Positions 41,184 through 49,287 of a stretch of DNA of 64,000 nt are shown here, piece by piece. The stretch is from Paenibacillus taihuensis (lineage in GTDB: Bacteria > Bacillota > Bacilli > Paenibacillales > Paenibacillaceae), in the NCBI RefSeq assembly GCF_003386535.1, contig NZ_QTTN01000019.1:58131-122130 (forward strand). The letters are read 5' to 3'. The translations under genes were made by a program, and so were the position numbers. How positions within the stretch are numbered: position 1 is the stretch's first letter; each line of letters starts with the position of its first letter. A model generated the notes under the pieces. It made no database searches, was not told where the DNA came from, and saw only the letters and a program-made list of their open reading frames with translations.

Positions 41184-42542
41184 ATGGAAATGAAATCGTA
41201 CATGCGCACGGAGGGGGATATTAACTTGTCCCCGGAGCGCGAGCTTTGGCAGGATCAGCATTTGAGCGAGGAAACGATGGATATTTTGGAAGAGGATAGC
41301 CGCTACTTCCTTCATCAATCGATGTCAACGCCGTGCCTGAACGTCATCGTGAATGCAGAAGGCAATTACCTTGAAGATCAAGACGGCCGCAAATATATGG
41401 ATTTCCACGGCAACAGCGTTCACCAAGTTGGCTACAAGAACCGCTACGTGCTCGATGCGGTCGTGAAACAGCTCGAAGAGCTGCCGTTCCTGCCGCGCCG
41501 ATACACGAATCCGGTTGCGATCAAGCTGGCGAAGAAGCTGGCCGAGCTCGCACCAGGCGATCTGAACAAAGTGCTGTTCACGCCAGGCGGAACGAGCGCA
41601 ATCGGCATCGCACTGAAGCTTGCACGCAAAGCAACAGGCAAATTCAAGACCATCTCAACTTGGGATTCTTTCCACGGCGCAAGCTTGGATGCAATCTCAG
41701 TTGGGGGAGAAGGCGTGTTCCGTAATCATATCGGCCCGCTTCTGCCGGGCACGGAGCATTTCATGCCATATAACTCCTATCGGTGCATTATGGGCGATTG
41801 CATCGGCTGCGGATTGAAATGCCTCGATTACTTGGAATTCATGCTTGAGCGCGAAGGCGATGTAGGCGCGATTATTCTAGAGCCGATTCGCAGCACGGAC
41901 GTCCAAATCCCGCCGATCGCATACTTCGAGCGGCTCCGTGAGCTGTGTGATCGCTACGGCGTACTGCTCATCCTCGACGAAATTCCGACTGCATTCGGCC
42001 GGACTGGAACGATGTTCGTTCATGAACACTACGGCATCATCCCGGATATCGTCGTCATCGGCAAAGGTTTCGGCGGCGGCGTCTTCCCAATGGCTGGCAT
42101 CATCGTTCGCGAAGGTCTCGATGTCGCGCAAGATATTTCGCTCGGCCACTATACCCATGAGAAAAGCTCGGTTGGCTGCGCGGCTGCACTGGCGACGATT
42201 GAGTTTATTGAGAATAACGGGCTCCTTGAACATGCGCAGCAGATGGAGCTGTTCTTGAAGGAGCGACTCTCCGGCATGATGGAGAAACATGAAGTCATCG
42301 GCGATATTCGCGTGAAGGGCATGCTTGCCGCGATTGAACTGGTAACGGATCGTGCAACGAAAGCGAAAGCTGTAGAAGGCGCTGAGAAAGTGATGTATAT
42401 CTGCATGGAGCGCGGACTTAGCTTCAAAGTATCGAACGGCAACGTGCTGACGCTTGTTCCGCCGCTTATTACGACGCAAGAACAACTGGAATGGGCGCTG
42501 CAGCAGATTGAGGACGCACTTGCCGCAGTATTTTGCGATTAA
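41184..42542 (+). CDS. Class III PLP-dependent aminotransferase
   Basis: A 452-residue cytoplasmic enzyme with AGGAGG before the ATG. Class III features are VLFTPGGTSAIGIALKLAR (cofactor phosphate binding, about residues 132-150), STWDSFHGASLDA, LLILDEIPTAFGRTG (Asp that binds the pyridine ring, about 255-269), VVIGKGFGGG (PLP-binding Lys, about 288-297) and YTHEKSSVGCAAAL. An insertion CIMGDCIGCGLKC (about residues 196-208) with four Cys is unusual. The family converts an omega-amino group, or acts as an ammonia-lyase on aminophosphonate-type substrates. Its link to a PHP phosphoesterase, an ABC importer and a DeoR regulator would suit an amino-phosphate or aminophosphonate pathway, but this is inference. 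Confidence 0.9.
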   Translation: MEMKSYMRTEGDINLSPERELWQDQHLSEETMDILEEDSRYFLHQSMSTPCLNVIVNAEGNYLEDQDGRKYMDFHGNSVHQVGYKNRYVLDAVVKQLEELPFLPRRYTNPVAIKLAKKLAELAPGDLNKVLFTPGGTSAIGIALKLARKATGKFKTISTWDSFHGASLDAISVGGEGVFRNHIGPLLPGTEHFMPYNSYRCIMGDCIGCGLKCLDYLEFMLEREGDVGAIILEPIRSTDVQIPPIAYFERLRELCDRYGVLLILDEIPTAFGRTGTMFVHEHYGIIPDIVVIGKGFGGGVFPMAGIIVREGLDVAQDISLGHYTHEKSSVGCAAALATIEFIENNGLLEHAQQMELFLKERLSGMMEKHEVIGDIRVKGMLAAIELVTDRATKAKAVEGAEKVMYICMERGLSFKVSNGNVLTLVPPLITTQEQLEWALQQIEDALAAVFCD

Positions 42543-42552
42543 TATCACATAA

Positions 42553-42819
42553 AACAAAATTAAACAACTGCCTGTAACGCCGGAAGCGCAAGAAGACCCG
42601 CGTTTCAAAGAAATGTCGTTCTATAAGGATCATGCGTACCTCGTTGACTTTACGAAGACTCGTCCGGCGCTGCCTGACTACGCAACATTCGTGAAAGGCT
42701 ACACACTTGGTATTGATGCCATCTTGACGAAGAACAAGTCGGCTGACGAAGCGTTCGATTACTTCCAGAAAGACGTAAAACAGAATGTGCCGGCTGATCG
42801 TGCAGAGATCGAGAAGTAA
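42553..42819 (+). pseudogene. C-terminal remnant of an ABC importer solute-binding protein
   Basis: The frame opens at 42553 and reads QLPVTPEAQEDPRFKEMSF... to KNKSADEAFDYFQKDVKQNV, the last ~85 residues of an extracellular solute-binding protein. The signal peptide and both main lobes are missing, and the sequence starts only 10 bases after the aminotransferase stop. A large deletion removed about four fifths of the gene. It cannot bind substrate. Confidence 0.82.
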
Positions 42820-42906
42820 ATTTGAAGCAGAGGCGTGCAGGGCGTATGGATCGTTCGCGCGCCTCTTGATTTTTTTAAAGCGAAGGAAGAAGGTGCGTGT
42901 TCGCCC

Positions 42907-43660
42907 ATGAGCAATTTGGAAGCTGCTGTCAAGACGAATACTTATTCCGATGCAGTGAAAGCAAAGCCCTATAAGAAGCCGCTCCGCAAAATTATCTACC
43001 CGTATCTGTTCATCGCAACGTTCTCTGTGCTTGTGCTCGTCTTTTCCATATTGCCGGCGGTTGCGACGATTGGCATGTCTTTCACCGATCTGAACGCATC
43101 GATGACCGTCCGTCGTCTATGTCACGTTCTGGAAATCCCTGTTTGACCCGACGGATGGCGGTTTCTTGAACGGCGTTCTGATGGACCTTGGCGTTATCTC
43201 GGAGCCGGTGTCGTGGTTCACGAAGGGCGCAATGGCAATTGTCACCCTGGCTACGATCGTATCGACGATTTCCGGCGGGATGATTCTGCTCTCCGCAGCA
43301 ATCAACTCCATCCCGGAAGATCTGTATAAAGCAGCAAGAGTCGATGGCGCAAGCGAAAAGTCCGTCATTCTCAAGATCATTCTGCCGACGCTCAAGTGGC
43401 CGCTCATGTACATCACGATCTCCGATCTGATCGGCTTCGTATCGTCTTACTTCATCATCATGCTCACGCAGGGCGGACCGATGCGCGATACGACAACACT
43501 CTCGCTATACGCGTTCCAGCAAGCGTTCAACCTGAAGTATTACGGTTATGGCGCTGCGATCTTGATGATCGTTGTACTGATCTCGTTCGTGCCGAAGATG
43601 CTGCTCATTCGTCTGTTTGATTTTGACCAGCTCATTAAACCGTCCCGAATCGAGGACTAA
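42907..43660 (+). pseudogene. ABC importer permease 1, internal deletion and frameshift
   Basis: The start MSNLEAAVKTNTYS with a first membrane segment (YLFIATFSVLVLVFSILPAV) matches a MalF-type permease. At about 43100 the frame breaks. Coding resumes in another frame with VTFWKSLFDPTDGGFLNG and runs through AAINSIPEDLYKAARVDGAS (the EAA loop that contacts the ATPase, about 43305-43350) to DFDQLIKPSRIED. Relative to a ~300-residue permease, roughly 90 residues spanning two membrane segments are missing. The gene is almost certainly non-functional. Confidence 0.82.
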
Positions 43661-43728
43661 TCTACTCCGAATGAAGGTGAACACGTCTGTCTTCCAGTAC
43701 GCTGAAGAAGGCGCTTGTCCAAACGTAT

Positions 43729-44517
43729 ATGACGCTGTTTACGCTGCCGATTATCGCCATGATCGTCTGCTACTTCCTGGCGGTGACGATGAATTTCACG
43801 ACGCATGAATTTTCGCTTGCGAACTTCATGTTCTTCAAAGAGCCGGTGGAATACGCCGGCGTGAAGCTGCCGATGATTTGGCCGATCGTCCTCAATACGC
43901 TTATCTATTCGCTGCTTATCGTTGTGATCGAAGTGGGCATTTCGGTGCCGACCGCATATGCATTCTCCAGGCTCGACTTCAAAGGGAAGCGCGCGATGAT
44001 GAAGTTTCTGTTCCTGATGCGTGCTTTTCCCGGCATTACGCTGATCATTGCCACGTTCTTCATTCTTGTGCAGATGCATCTCGTGAACACGTACCTCGGC
44101 GTTATTCTCGTTGCGATAACGGGTTCTCTTCCAGGCCGCGTGTACATTATGAAAGGCTTCTTCGATGAAGTGCCTTGGGACATCGAGTGGGCTGCGATGG
44201 TTGATGGGACGACGCGTTACGGCGCGTTCATAAAAGTGCTCGTGCCTTATGTGCTCTCCGGCATCGGCGCAATCTCCGTGTTCGCTTTCCTAGGTGCGTA
44301 TGGCGAGTGGTTCCTGTTCAAGCTGCTGATCTTCAATGACGACATGTTGACGCTGGCAGGCTACCTGTCGAAGCTCGTTACGAAAGAGAATCAGATCATT
44401 AACTATGCTCTCATTACCGCGATCGGCCTGTTCTATACGCTTCCGGTCATCGTGTTCTATATCTTCACGCAGAAGCTGTTTATGAAGGTCAACATGGGAG
44501 GCGCGAAACAAGTATGA
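43729..44517 (+). CDS. ABC importer permease 2 (MalG-type), 5' end probably frameshifted
   Basis: From ATG 43729 the frame gives 262 residues with five or six membrane segments and the EAA loop EVPWDIEWAAMVDGTTRYGAF (about 44170-44232). A natural-looking start, ATG 43671 (MKVNTS), is in another frame. Restoring one base near 43690 would join it to SSTLKKALVQTY and the present frame, giving a normal ~280-residue permease. As written, translation would have to start at the internal ATG inside the first membrane segment. It overlaps the ATPase gene (ATGA). Confidence 0.8.
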   Translation: MTLFTLPIIAMIVCYFLAVTMNFTTHEFSLANFMFFKEPVEYAGVKLPMIWPIVLNTLIYSLLIVVIEVGISVPTAYAFSRLDFKGKRAMMKFLFLMRAFPGITLIIATFFILVQMHLVNTYLGVILVAITGSLPGRVYIMKGFFDEVPWDIEWAAMVDGTTRYGAFIKVLVPYVLSGIGAISVFAFLGAYGEWFLFKLLIFNDDMLTLAGYLSKLVTKENQIINYALITAIGLFYTLPVIVFYIFTQKLFMKVNMGGAKQV

Positions 44518-45392
44518 TTACGCTGAAAAATATTGTGAAAGCTTACGATGTCAAGCGCGGAAACAGCGGCGCGAATGCAGTGGACGGACTTGATCTTGAG
44601 ATTAAGAAAGACGAATTCGTAGCACTGTTAGGTCCGTCCGGCTGCGGCAAGACGACAACCTTGATGATGCTGGCCGGTCTCTTGAAGCCGACATCCGGCG
44701 AAATCTACTTCGGCGAACGTCTAGTCAATCACGTCGAGCCGAAGGACCGCAATATCGGCATGGTGTTCCAATCCTATGCGCTGTACCCGCATCTAACGGT
44801 GCGTGACAACATCGCATTCCCGCTCCGCGAGCGCAAAATGGCAAAGCCAGCCGCGTACGAACGTGCGAAGGAGATCAGCAAAATCGTGCAAATCGACCAT
44901 TTGCTCGACCGCAAGCCGGCACAGCTGTCCGGCGGGCAGCAGCAACGGGTCGCGATGGCGCGTGCGCTGGCGAAGAACCCGGAGATTCTGCTTCTCGACG
45001 AGCCGATGTCGAACCTCGATGCGAGACTGAAGCTTGATGTGCGCGATGAAATCCGCAAGCTGCAGCGCGACCTTGGCGTAACGACGATTATCGTGACGCA
45101 TGATCAGGAAGAGGCGCTCGCGATCTCGGACCGCGTAGCGATCCTGAACGGCGGCAAGATTCAGCAGTATGCGCCGCCGCATGAGCTGTTCAGCCAGCCC
45201 GTCAACCTGTTCGTCGCGAGCTTCCTTGGCAACCCGCCGATGAACTTGATCTCAGGCGCGGTTCAGGAGTCGAATGGCGATGGGGTGCAGACTGTCGTGA
45301 CGAAAGGCTTCAACTATGTGATTCCAGCGGCACGTAAGCTGCCCTCTGAACATATCGGCAAATCCGTGAAGCTTGACATTACTCAGCCGTAA
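44514..45392 (+). CDS. ABC importer ATPase (UgpC/MalK type), short C-terminus
   Basis: A 292-residue ATPase with a complete nucleotide-binding domain: Walker A GPSGCGKTT (about residues 40-48), Q-loop VFQSYALYPHLTV, signature LSGGQQQRV (about 139-147), Walker B LLLDEPMSNLD (about 163-173) and H-loop IVTHDQEEAL. MalK-type proteins carry a ~130-residue regulatory OB domain and are about 365 residues long. Here the sequence stops after VKLDITQP, losing about 70 residues, including where the GIRPE motif should follow. Together with the damaged binding protein and permease, this suggests the importer is decaying. Confidence 0.88.
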   Translation: MITLKNIVKAYDVKRGNSGANAVDGLDLEIKKDEFVALLGPSGCGKTTTLMMLAGLLKPTSGEIYFGERLVNHVEPKDRNIGMVFQSYALYPHLTVRDNIAFPLRERKMAKPAAYERAKEISKIVQIDHLLDRKPAQLSGGQQQRVAMARALAKNPEILLLDEPMSNLDARLKLDVRDEIRKLQRDLGVTTIIVTHDQEEALAISDRVAILNGGKIQQYAPPHELFSQPVNLFVASFLGNPPMNLISGAVQESNGDGVQTVVTKGFNYVIPAARKLPSEHIGKSVKLDITQP

Positions 45393-45496
45393 ACAGGGCG
45401 ACATGAATTTGACGGATTCGCGCAGCAGGTATTACTAGTCCGGAAAACTTTGCTATAATTGATGTAATGTAGAGTAAACGGGGAGGATAAAAGTCA

Positions 45497-46279
45497 GTGT
45501 CCCTTGCAGGTGAAGAACGGAAGAAAAGCATTATCGCGATGCTTAACGAGCATGGAAAAGTGAACGTAAGCGAGCTGTCCCGCCATTTCGATGTGTCGAC
45601 AGAGACGATTCGCCGCGACCTTGATGAGCTCGAGAAAGACAACAAGCTGAAGAAAGTATACGGCGGCGCCGTTAAGCATAAAGCGGATATCGAGCTCGCC
45701 TACTCGGAGCGCGAAATTATCCACGCCGAGGAGAAACGTATTATCGGCGCGCTGGCTGCGAATTTGATCGATGATAACGACGTCATCGTCATCGACGAGG
45801 GCAGTACCGCGATGCAGATGCTCCATTGCCTCGACGGCAAGCGGAATCTAACGATCTTCGTCTGTTCGATTCCGACGCTGACGCTGCTCATTGACTACCA
45901 TACCCGGGGTTCTTTTGACGGCAAAATCATCTTTATCGGCGGTGAAGTGAATCCGAAGCATCTGCGTGTGTCCGGTCCTATCGCAGAGAAGATTATGGAG
46001 GACTTCTACGTGAACAAGTCGTTCATCTCCGTCGACGGCGTATCGCTCGAGAACGGACTGACGAGCTACGATTACGATCGTGCACTGTTCACGCGTAAGC
46101 TGATCCGAAGTGCGGAGACGGTCATTGCGCTAGCGGATGGATCGAAGATCGGCAAACGGACGGTCGCGAAGATTGCCGAGCTTGGCCAAATCCAGCACGT
46201 CGTTTCGAACATCGCTCCACCCAGCGGTTGGCGGGAGGGGCTTCAAGATTTGGACGTATCGTGGATCAGCCCGAAATAG
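45497..46279 (+). CDS. DeoR-family transcriptional regulator
   Basis: A 260-residue regulator starting at GTG 45497 with GGGAGG upstream. The N-terminal DeoR helix-turn-helix is VNVSELSRHFDVSTETIRRDLDEL (about residues 20-43). The C-terminal sugar-phosphate sensor domain has DEGSTAMQM (about 92-100), FIGGEVNP and the ALADGSKIG motif (about 213-221). Such proteins usually repress a neighbouring catabolic operon until a phosphorylated sugar-like ligand appears. A TATAAT at 45454-45459 lies just upstream. It likely controlled the adjacent aminotransferase/ABC cluster. Confidence 0.9.
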   Translation: MSLAGEERKKSIIAMLNEHGKVNVSELSRHFDVSTETIRRDLDELEKDNKLKKVYGGAVKHKADIELAYSEREIIHAEEKRIIGALAANLIDDNDVIVIDEGSTAMQMLHCLDGKRNLTIFVCSIPTLTLLIDYHTRGSFDGKIIFIGGEVNPKHLRVSGPIAEKIMEDFYVNKSFISVDGVSLENGLTSYDYDRALFTRKLIRSAETVIALADGSKIGKRTVAKIAELGQIQHVVSNIAPPSGWREGLQDLDVSWISPK

Positions 46280-46292
46280 ATCGAAGAGAGAG

Positions 46293-46327
46293 GCTCCCTG
46301 CGCTTGCCGCGCAAGAGGGCTTTTTTC
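46293..46327 (+). terminator. Terminator of the DeoR regulator gene
   Basis: GCTCCCTGCGC pairs with GCGCAAGAGGGC (one bulge), followed by TTTTTTCG. Confidence 0.78.
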
Positions 46328-46420
46328 GTTTGCGCCAGCATATAAAAAACAAGCTGTCCGTGAATCGGCAGCTTGCTTCAGTGGTGTGGCATGGAATTGT
46401 GTAGGTGTTCGCGTATCCGT

Positions 46421-46711
46421 TTACAATTTGTTCTTGAGGTCCATGAAGTACTTGAACACAACCCCGAATGCGCCAACGTAGTAAGCAGTCAACATGATCC
46501 AACCCGAGTTGTCGAAGGAAGCATCCATGTTCGCCATCATGAAGAGCGGGAGTACAAAGTACAACATGTCCTTAAGGTAAGTGGTGAACATGTCGCTTGT
46601 AAAGCTGCCTGCCATCAAACCTTTGTACAGGCCAAGCAAGAAGTTCAGACCCATCATGCCAAGAACAACCCACATGGAATACATCATCCAATCCGTAAGT
46701 GCAAATGTCAC
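46421..46711 (-). CDS. Small integral membrane protein, unknown
   Basis: A 96-residue protein starting at GTG 46711 (minus strand), with GGGGAGGTGA eight bases upstream. It has three hydrophobic segments (about residues 8-27, 46-62 and 68-88) and almost no soluble part, ending KYFMDLKNKL. The small size and three segments recall holin-like proteins, but no lysis genes are adjacent and the family is not recognised. Confidence 0.72.
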   Translation of the reverse strand: MTFALTDWMMYSMWVVLGMMGLNFLLGLYKGLMAGSFTSDMFTTYLKDMLYFVLPLFMMANMDASFDNSGWIMLTAYYVGAFGVVFKYFMDLKNKL

Positions 46712-46862
46712 TTAGAATCACCTCCCCCTGAGGAAGAGTGTTACTGCATACGTTATCATATGTGAGACCGTCAGAAGGGGGACGGGACAATGATGGAAAT
46801 CGAAACTTTGTACAAGTAAGGTTCGTATATCGTTTCAAAATGAAGTGAGAGGTGGCTCTAAC

Positions 46863-47153
46863 ATGGAATCGAACAAAATCATCTCGGCATTATGCTATTT
46901 CAGCATTTTCTTCGCGGGCTTCATTGTACCTGTGGTCATCTACTTCGTGTCGAACGATTACGAAGTGAAGGGTCACGCTAAGCGAGCGCTGCTGTCCCAT
47001 CTCATCCCGATAATCGCGCTGCCGCTGTTCTTTGTGGCGATATTCTCAGGTCATGTCGGGACGATTCTGTTCCTTGGACTGATCTCGGCACTGCTCGGTT
47101 TTCTGGTCGTCATCTGGAATGTCGTCATGGGCATTCGAGTGCTGAGCCGGTAG
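46863..47153 (+). CDS. DUF4870-like membrane protein
   Basis: A 96-residue protein starting at ATG 46863 (GAGAGGTGG upstream). ALCYFSIFFAGFIVPVVIYFV (segment 1), VKGHAKRALLSHLIPIIALPLF (segment 2) and a third segment (LFLGLISALLGFLVVIW) match the small three-segment DUF4870 family, whose conserved 'HAKxAL' sits between segments 1 and 2. The function is unknown. It probably shares a transcript with the PH-domain gene 90 bases downstream. Confidence 0.78.
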   Translation: MESNKIISALCYFSIFFAGFIVPVVIYFVSNDYEVKGHAKRALLSHLIPIIALPLFFVAIFSGHVGTILFLGLISALLGFLVVIWNVVMGIRVLSR

Positions 47154-47243
47154 GGGATGAGCCAATTAGAGGAAAAACGCGCAAAATGACGAATACTACC
47201 GAGATGCATCATACTATTGGGGACGCATAGGAGGACGGGTGGC

Positions 47244-47672
47244 ATGGCAAACCTATTAGGCGGTCTGTTTGGCAACTATTCAGAAGTATCCGTACAAGAG
47301 TTAACGAGCCAATATGGCATGTACTTAATGTCGAATGAGAAAATCCAAATGGGCTTCAAGTTAGTCCGTGACTCGTTCATCATAACGGATGAGCGTCTTA
47401 TCTTCATCGATCATCAAGGTGTAACCGGGAAGAAGACGAGAGTCGCTTCAATTCATCTCGATTCTATTATCGATGTGACGATGGAAACGGGAGGCACAGG
47501 CTTCGACGATAGCGAATTGACGATTCATTACATCACTTCGCCGTATTACAAGTCGAACAATGTGCATGTTGCCAGCTATAAGTTCGAATTCGGCAAGAAG
47601 TTCAACTTGCAGCCAATTTATGTGAATTTCCTGACTTTGGCGCATCAGAATCACAAACGTTTAAACGGATAA
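47244..47672 (+). CDS. Bacterial PH-domain protein
   Basis: A 142-residue soluble protein starting at ATG 47244 (AGGAGG upstream). After an ELTSQYGMYLMSNEKIQMGFKLV head, the strands DSFIITDERLIFIDHQG ... RVASIHLDSIIDVTMETGGTG ... ELTIHY form the bacterial pleckstrin-homology (bPH) pattern, as in the Bacillus YvbH/YozO-like proteins. Such domains are usually ring-shaped oligomers of unknown role. Confidence 0.78.
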   Translation: MANLLGGLFGNYSEVSVQELTSQYGMYLMSNEKIQMGFKLVRDSFIITDERLIFIDHQGVTGKKTRVASIHLDSIIDVTMETGGTGFDDSELTIHYITSPYYKSNNVHVASYKFEFGKKFNLQPIYVNFLTLAHQNHKRLNG

Positions 47673-47692
47673 GAAGGAGCAAGGATCGCATC

Positions 47693-48814
47693 ATGGCAGA
47701 ACAAATGACAGAACAAATGGCAAAACAAACACTACTAGAAGCTTTTAACGCAGCATCTTATCCACTTACAGGCAGCAGCAGATGGAATGTGAATCAATTG
47801 CTGGAGGCGTTCCGGTCGATAGACGGAGAGCAGGACAGCGATATTTACGGCAATGGTGCTATTATTGAGAACTTCCAGGCGAAAATCGCTTCGTATCTAG
47901 GCAAGCCGTCAGCAGTGTTCTTCCCGAGCGGCACGATGGCGCAGCAGATCGCGCTTCGGATTTGGAGCGATGGAGCGGGCAATAAGAAGATCGCGTATCA
48001 TCCGCTCTGCCACTTGGAGATCCACGAGCAGAACGGTCTTCACGAGCTGCATCACTTGGAGCCGCTTCTGCTGGCTGATAAGAGCAGAACGATCGGCCTG
48101 GAAGATATTCAGCAGATGACAGAGAAGGTATCCTGCATTCTGCTCGAGCTTCCGCAGCGCGAAATCGGCGGTACGCTGCTGCCGTTCAGCGAGCTGGAAG
48201 CCATCTCGGCTTATTGCCGTGAGCGCGGCATTAAGCTTCACCTTGATGGTGCGCGGCTATTCGAAGTGCTGCCGTATTACAAGAAAACAGCTGCTGAAGT
48301 ATGCCGGCTGTTCGACAGCGTCTATGTTTCGTTCTATAAAGGGCTCGGCGGCATTGCTGGCGCGATGCTTGCAGGCGACGAGTCGTTTACTGCGGAATCG
48401 AAAGTCTGGAAGCGGCGTCACGGCGGCGATCTGATCAGCCTGTACCCGTACATCATCAGCAGCGACTACTACTTCGAGCAGCGTCTGCCGAAGATGGAGC
48501 AGTACTATCACGCTGCGATTGAGCTTGCTGAGCTGTACAACAGCTGCCAGCATATTGAGACGAGACCGGAAGTTCCGGTGTCGAACATGTTCCATGTTCA
48601 TGCGGCTGTGCCAAAGGAGCGGCTGGAGCAGCTGTTCAAGGCAGTCTACGCGGAGACGGGCGTCGGACTGACCCGCTACGTTCGTGAAGTGGACGCGGAC
48701 AATAGCTACTTTGAAGTAAGCTTAGGCGACCGCTATCTCGGCACGCCGAAGGACAAAGTCCGCGAGGCGCTGGGGTTGTTGGGTGCAAAGCTTGCTGAGT
48801 TGAAGCAACAGTAG
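47693..48814 (+). CDS. Threonine aldolase/beta-eliminating lyase family enzyme
   Basis: A 373-residue PLP enzyme. FPSGTMAQQIALRIW (cofactor phosphate region, about residues 82-96), LHLDGARLFEV (Asp binding the pyridine ring, about 181-191) and YVSFYKGLGGIAGAML (PLP-Lys, about 210-225) follow the L-threonine aldolase pattern; the segment HGGDLISLYPY after it also fits. It should split threonine or a related beta-hydroxy amino acid into glycine and an aldehyde. Typical length is 340-360; the extra N-terminal MAEQMTEQMAKQ is repetitive. Confidence 0.88.
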   Translation: MAEQMTEQMAKQTLLEAFNAASYPLTGSSRWNVNQLLEAFRSIDGEQDSDIYGNGAIIENFQAKIASYLGKPSAVFFPSGTMAQQIALRIWSDGAGNKKIAYHPLCHLEIHEQNGLHELHHLEPLLLADKSRTIGLEDIQQMTEKVSCILLELPQREIGGTLLPFSELEAISAYCRERGIKLHLDGARLFEVLPYYKKTAAEVCRLFDSVYVSFYKGLGGIAGAMLAGDESFTAESKVWKRRHGGDLISLYPYIISSDYYFEQRLPKMEQYYHAAIELAELYNSCQHIETRPEVPVSNMFHVHAAVPKERLEQLFKAVYAETGVGLTRYVREVDADNSYFEVSLGDRYLGTPKDKVREALGLLGAKLAELKQQ

Positions 48815-48891
48815 GCGAAGTGTGAATAAGTGAGAGTAGAAGCTGTCCCGAAAGTCACTTGTAGAAGTGGCTGGAGTGGCGGCTTTTTGTG

Positions 48892-49139
48892 TGAGAGTCG
48901 GATTTTCCGTCTCTCAGGCTTGATAAGAGTGGAAGCCGGTGCTGAGAGACGTCTTTTCCGACTCTCAGCCCTGAATTTGGGTCTATTTGGGATGTTTTCA
49001 GCAATGAGAGTCGGAATATCCGGCTCTCGTGCTTGGATTCGGGCATTTTAGTGCTTGAGAGTCGGATAATCCGACTCTCAGCACGCCAAACCAGCCAACC
49101 GATGTGTTTCCGCTGCTGGAGAGCGGAAACCCGCTCTCA
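48892..49139 (+). repeat. Array of five ~25-base palindromes
   Basis: Near-palindromes with ends TGAGAG...CTCTCA lie at 48892-48916, 48943-48967, 49005-49029, 49056-49080 (perfect) and 49117-49139. Spacers are 26, 37, 26 and 36 bases, so a two-palindrome unit of about 113 bases is repeated twice, followed by a fifth palindrome. Each can fold as a short hairpin. The array lies between the aldolase gene and the gerA operon. Confidence 0.85.
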
Positions 49140-49287
49140 ATCCGTCAAGTCTGCGCAGCTTGAAAACCATCCGTCCAGCAAGCCCAAGACGCCAGCCTCC
49201 AACCCGCCGCACCTGCATTTACGAATAATTTCCAGCCTCAATTGGCACAATAAGGGAACGGTGGATCGATTCTGAACACGAGGGACG

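Noticed and set aside
48892..49139. CRISPR array
   Set aside because: The repeats are palindromes with variable sequence, spacers are 26 or 36/37 bases and themselves related in pairs, and no cas genes are near.
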